DNA of 64,000 nt from Streptomyces sp. NBC_01260 (GTDB taxonomy: Bacteria; Actinomycetota; Actinomycetes; Streptomycetales; Streptomycetaceae): the NCBI RefSeq assembly GCF_036226405.1, contig NZ_CP108464.1, positions 3,410,001-3,474,000 of the forward strand. The letters run 5' to 3'. This document shows positions 62,127 through 64,000 of this stretch, one piece after another (within the stretch, counting starts at the first letter, position 1; the number at the start of each line of letters is the position of its first letter). The notes beneath the pieces were generated by a model. It had not been told where the DNA came from and did not search any database. It saw nothing but the letters and a program-made list of their open reading frames with translations. The translations under genes and the position numbers were made by a program.

Positions 62127-63416
62127 ATGCTGCTGAACTTCAGGATGTCGAACCATCGCTCGATCCGCGAGGAACAAGAACTCCAGCTTCACCCCGCCTA
62201 CGACGCGGACCGTCCTACGGGTACGGACTGGGCCGCAGTCCCCGTGGCGGGCCTCTTCGGTGCCAACGCCGCAGGGAAATCGAACCTCGTGGGCGCACTG
62301 GGGTACATGGCCGGGATGGTCCTGAACTCGCATCGCGATGCGGAGCCCGGTGGCGGCATCGCCCGCAACGCGTTCCGCCTGGATGCCTCGGCTGCCGACG
62401 AGCCGTCCTGGTACGTGGTGGATCTCTCGCTGGACGGGGTGCGCTACACCTACGGCTTCAGCATCGACGACGAGCAAGTCCTCGACGAATGGCTCTACAG
62501 CTACCCGCTCGGTAAGAAGCGCAAGATCTTCGAGCGCTCCGAGGGCGAAGTGAATCCGGGTGACACACAGGCCCGACGTGAACTGGAACTGGTCGAGAAC
62601 ATCACCGAATCGAATGTGCTGTTCCTGACCATGGCCGCACGCTCCAAGCAGCAGGACTTCCGCCCCGTCTACGACTGGTTCGCGACAGGCCTGAAGTTCA
62701 GCGAGGGCCGCATGCGCTCACCGCTGGGAATCGCTCCGGGGACGCCGGGACCGGCCTGGGACACTCCCGGCCTCTTGGCTCTCCTGCGCTCGGCCGACCT
62801 GGGTATCGAGGCGTACGGCACCGAACGGCAGGTCCTGGACGAGGAAGCCCTGCGTCGGCTGTACGGCGGACGGGTACCCCAGCGTGAGCTCGCCAGGCTG
62901 GCGGAAAGAGGGCCGCGGGAGACCGTGCGACCGTGGATCGGCCACCGCGGGCGCACCGGCGTAGTCCGCATGGAACTCCACGAGGAGTCCGCGGGCACCA
63001 AGGCGCTGCTGGAGCAGGCTCCGCGATTTCTGTCCGTACTGCGCCGAGGCGGCACGCTCATCGTCGACGAGATCGACTCCAGCCTTCACCCACTGCTCAC
63101 CACCCAGCTCATCAAGCTCTTCCAGGAGCCGGAGACCAACCCGCGCGGCGCACAACTCGTCTTCACCTCCCACGACGCCAGCCTGCTCGGTCGTGTCGAC
63201 GGCGAGGACATCCTCAAGCGGGATCAGGTGTGGTTCGTGGAAAAGGACCAGTACGGGGAGACGAGACTGTTCGCCCTGTCCGAGTTCAAACCACGCGTCG
63301 GCGAGAACCACGAGCGCCGCTACCTGGGGGGCAGCTACGGCGGAGTGCCGTTCATCGACGAGAGCCTTGCCAAGGCACTGGCCACACGGAGGGAACAGAA
63401 TGGCGCGGCAACCTAA
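62127..63416 (+). CDS. AAA family ATPase (RloA/AbiLi-like)
   Basis: 429 residues. N-terminal FRMSNHRSIREEQEL is the common start of OLD-like/AAA15 ATPases; Walker A GLFGANAAGKSNL (about 44-56), Walker B LIVDEIDSSLHPLL with catalytic Glu, and switch region FTSHDASLLG. Overlaps the RloB gene by 17 bp. The pair matches AbiLi-AbiLii/RloAB phage-defence modules. GGGGAGGG precedes ATG 62127; the frame is open to 62049. Confidence 0.88.
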   Translation: MLLNFRMSNHRSIREEQELQLHPAYDADRPTGTDWAAVPVAGLFGANAAGKSNLVGALGYMAGMVLNSHRDAEPGGGIARNAFRLDASAADEPSWYVVDLSLDGVRYTYGFSIDDEQVLDEWLYSYPLGKKRKIFERSEGEVNPGDTQARRELELVENITESNVLFLTMAARSKQQDFRPVYDWFATGLKFSEGRMRSPLGIAPGTPGPAWDTPGLLALLRSADLGIEAYGTERQVLDEEALRRLYGGRVPQRELARLAERGPRETVRPWIGHRGRTGVVRMELHEESAGTKALLEQAPRFLSVLRRGGTLIVDEIDSSLHPLLTTQLIKLFQEPETNPRGAQLVFTSHDASLLGRVDGEDILKRDQVWFVEKDQYGETRLFALSEFKPRVGENHERRYLGGSYGGVPFIDESLAKALATRREQNGAAT

Positions 63417-64000
63417 GCCGGACGGGCGCAAGCGTCCCTCACGGGATTCCCAGCTCGGCAGGAGAACCGAGCTTCGCACCCCGCGCCTGCGATTACTGGT
63501 CGTCTGCGGCGCCGAGGTGACAGAACACGCCTACGTCCAGGGCCTCAAGCACGCCGCCCGGAATCCAGCCGTATCGATCAAGATCGTCAAGCATCCCAAG
63601 GCTCCCTCCCAAGTCGTCGCGCACACGGTGAAGCTGCTGGAGACGGCAGACGACGCCTACGACGAGGCGTGGTGCGTCCTGGATGTCGACGAGTTCACCG
63701 ATATCGATCAGGCCCTACGTGAAGCCGCCCGCAACCGCATCGGGGTCGCGCTGTCGAACCCGTGCTTCGAAGTGTGGCTGCTGCTGCACTTCACCGATCA
63801 CCGCAAGCACGCACCCTCCTACGACCGGCTCGTTCCGATTCTGAACAAGCACACGCCGGGCGGGTACTCCAAGACGGACCTTGACTTCCGTCACTACGAG
63901 GACGGCTGGCGCGAGGCGGTCCGCCGGGCGAGGCTGCTGGCTCCGGACGGCAAGGAGCGGGAAGTGAACCCCTCGACCGGCATGTGGAAGCTCGCGCTCG
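63400..64000 (+). CDS. RloB family protein (partial, runs off the window)
   Basis: At least 200 residues, no stop before the window end. RLRLLVVCGAEVTEHAYVQGL matches the RloB first motif (usually CEGEKTE), WCVLDVDEF resembles the second, and ALSNPCFEVWLLLHF is the strongest RloB block. A TOPRIM-like nuclease fold is likely. It is the effector partner of the AAA ATPase. The first motif lacks the usual first Glu (CGAE instead of CEGE). Confidence 0.85.
   Translation, partial: MARQPKPDGRKRPSRDSQLGRRTELRTPRLRLLVVCGAEVTEHAYVQGLKHAARNPAVSIKIVKHPKAPSQVVAHTVKLLETADDAYDEAWCVLDVDEFTDIDQALREAARNRIGVALSNPCFEVWLLLHFTDHRKHAPSYDRLVPILNKHTPGGYSKTDLDFRHYEDGWREAVRRARLLAPDGKEREVNPSTGMWKLAL

Noticed and set aside
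1..64000. tRNA, rRNA and known riboswitches
   Set aside because: I looked for cloverleaf-like and conserved riboswitch sequences by eye and saw none; a covariance-model scan would be decisive.

Overview
The window is a GC-rich actinobacterial chromosome segment, almost certainly Streptomyces. The evidence is extreme GC with strong third-position bias, GTG starts, ATGA/GTGA-coupled gene pairs, a ten-gene streptomycete gas-vesicle operon, a DmdR1-type iron regulator beside a SIS-domain gene, an NsdA-like regulator, a Bld/whi-style XRE + DUF397 pair and PadR/ECF regulators. No rRNA, tRNA or CRISPR array was found.

Layout. 0-11.7 kb: DoxX protein, flavin monooxygenase, NDP-forming acyl-CoA synthetase, enoyl-CoA hydratase, SDR, flavin reductase, two MFS transporters, a DUF2809 protein and a GATase1-AraC regulator. 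11.8-19.5 kb: an Asp23 protein, then the leftward operon gvpO-A-F-G-Y-Z-J-L-S-K, flanked by small stress-type proteins (CsbD, a hydrophobic peptide, PRC-barrel). 19.6-30.1 kb: acyl-CoA catabolism (MDR dehydrogenase, three acyl-CoA dehydrogenases, SDR, cyclase-family hydrolase, amidohydrolase, AMP-forming acyl-CoA ligase) around an orphan ATPase kinase. 30.2-46.3 kb: mostly core genes (EF-hand protein, STAS antagonist, ECF sigma and anti-sigma, purU, substrate-binding lipoprotein, Pro/Gln-rich membrane protein, NsdA-like regulator, primase/polymerase-like protein, ABC exporter, alpha/beta hydrolase, dmdR1, SIS protein). 46.4-50.7 kb: an accessory island with a decayed IS5-family element, a secreted collagenase and a frameshifted integrase remnant. 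50.7-59.3 kb: DUF2785, PAS-GAF protein, pdxH, citrate synthase, lipoprotein, VOC protein, PadR pair. 59.3-64.0 kb: XRE/DUF397 pair with internal repeats, a winged-helix/zinc-ribbon protein behind a structured leader, and an AAA ATPase + RloB pair (AbiL/RloAB-like defence) cut by the window end.

How the parts connect. Seven copies of a 15-bp palindrome, CTGAC-N5-GTCAG (some with one mismatch), lie only in front of the fatty-acid/CoA catabolic genes in two blocks about 16 kb apart. This points to one TetR-type regulon whose regulator is not encoded here. In the gas-vesicle operon, three separate proteins carry an acidic run followed by a lysine/arginine-rich tail, which is unlike aquatic gas-vesicle proteins and suggests a non-buoyancy or condensate/nucleic-acid role. 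Other regulatory signals seen are a LexA-like box before the alpha/beta hydrolase, a BldD-like inverted repeat before the NsdA-like gene, a DasR/HutC-like site between an MFS gene and an AraC gene, and a candidate small RNA/12-residue peptide locus at 53.3-53.6 kb.
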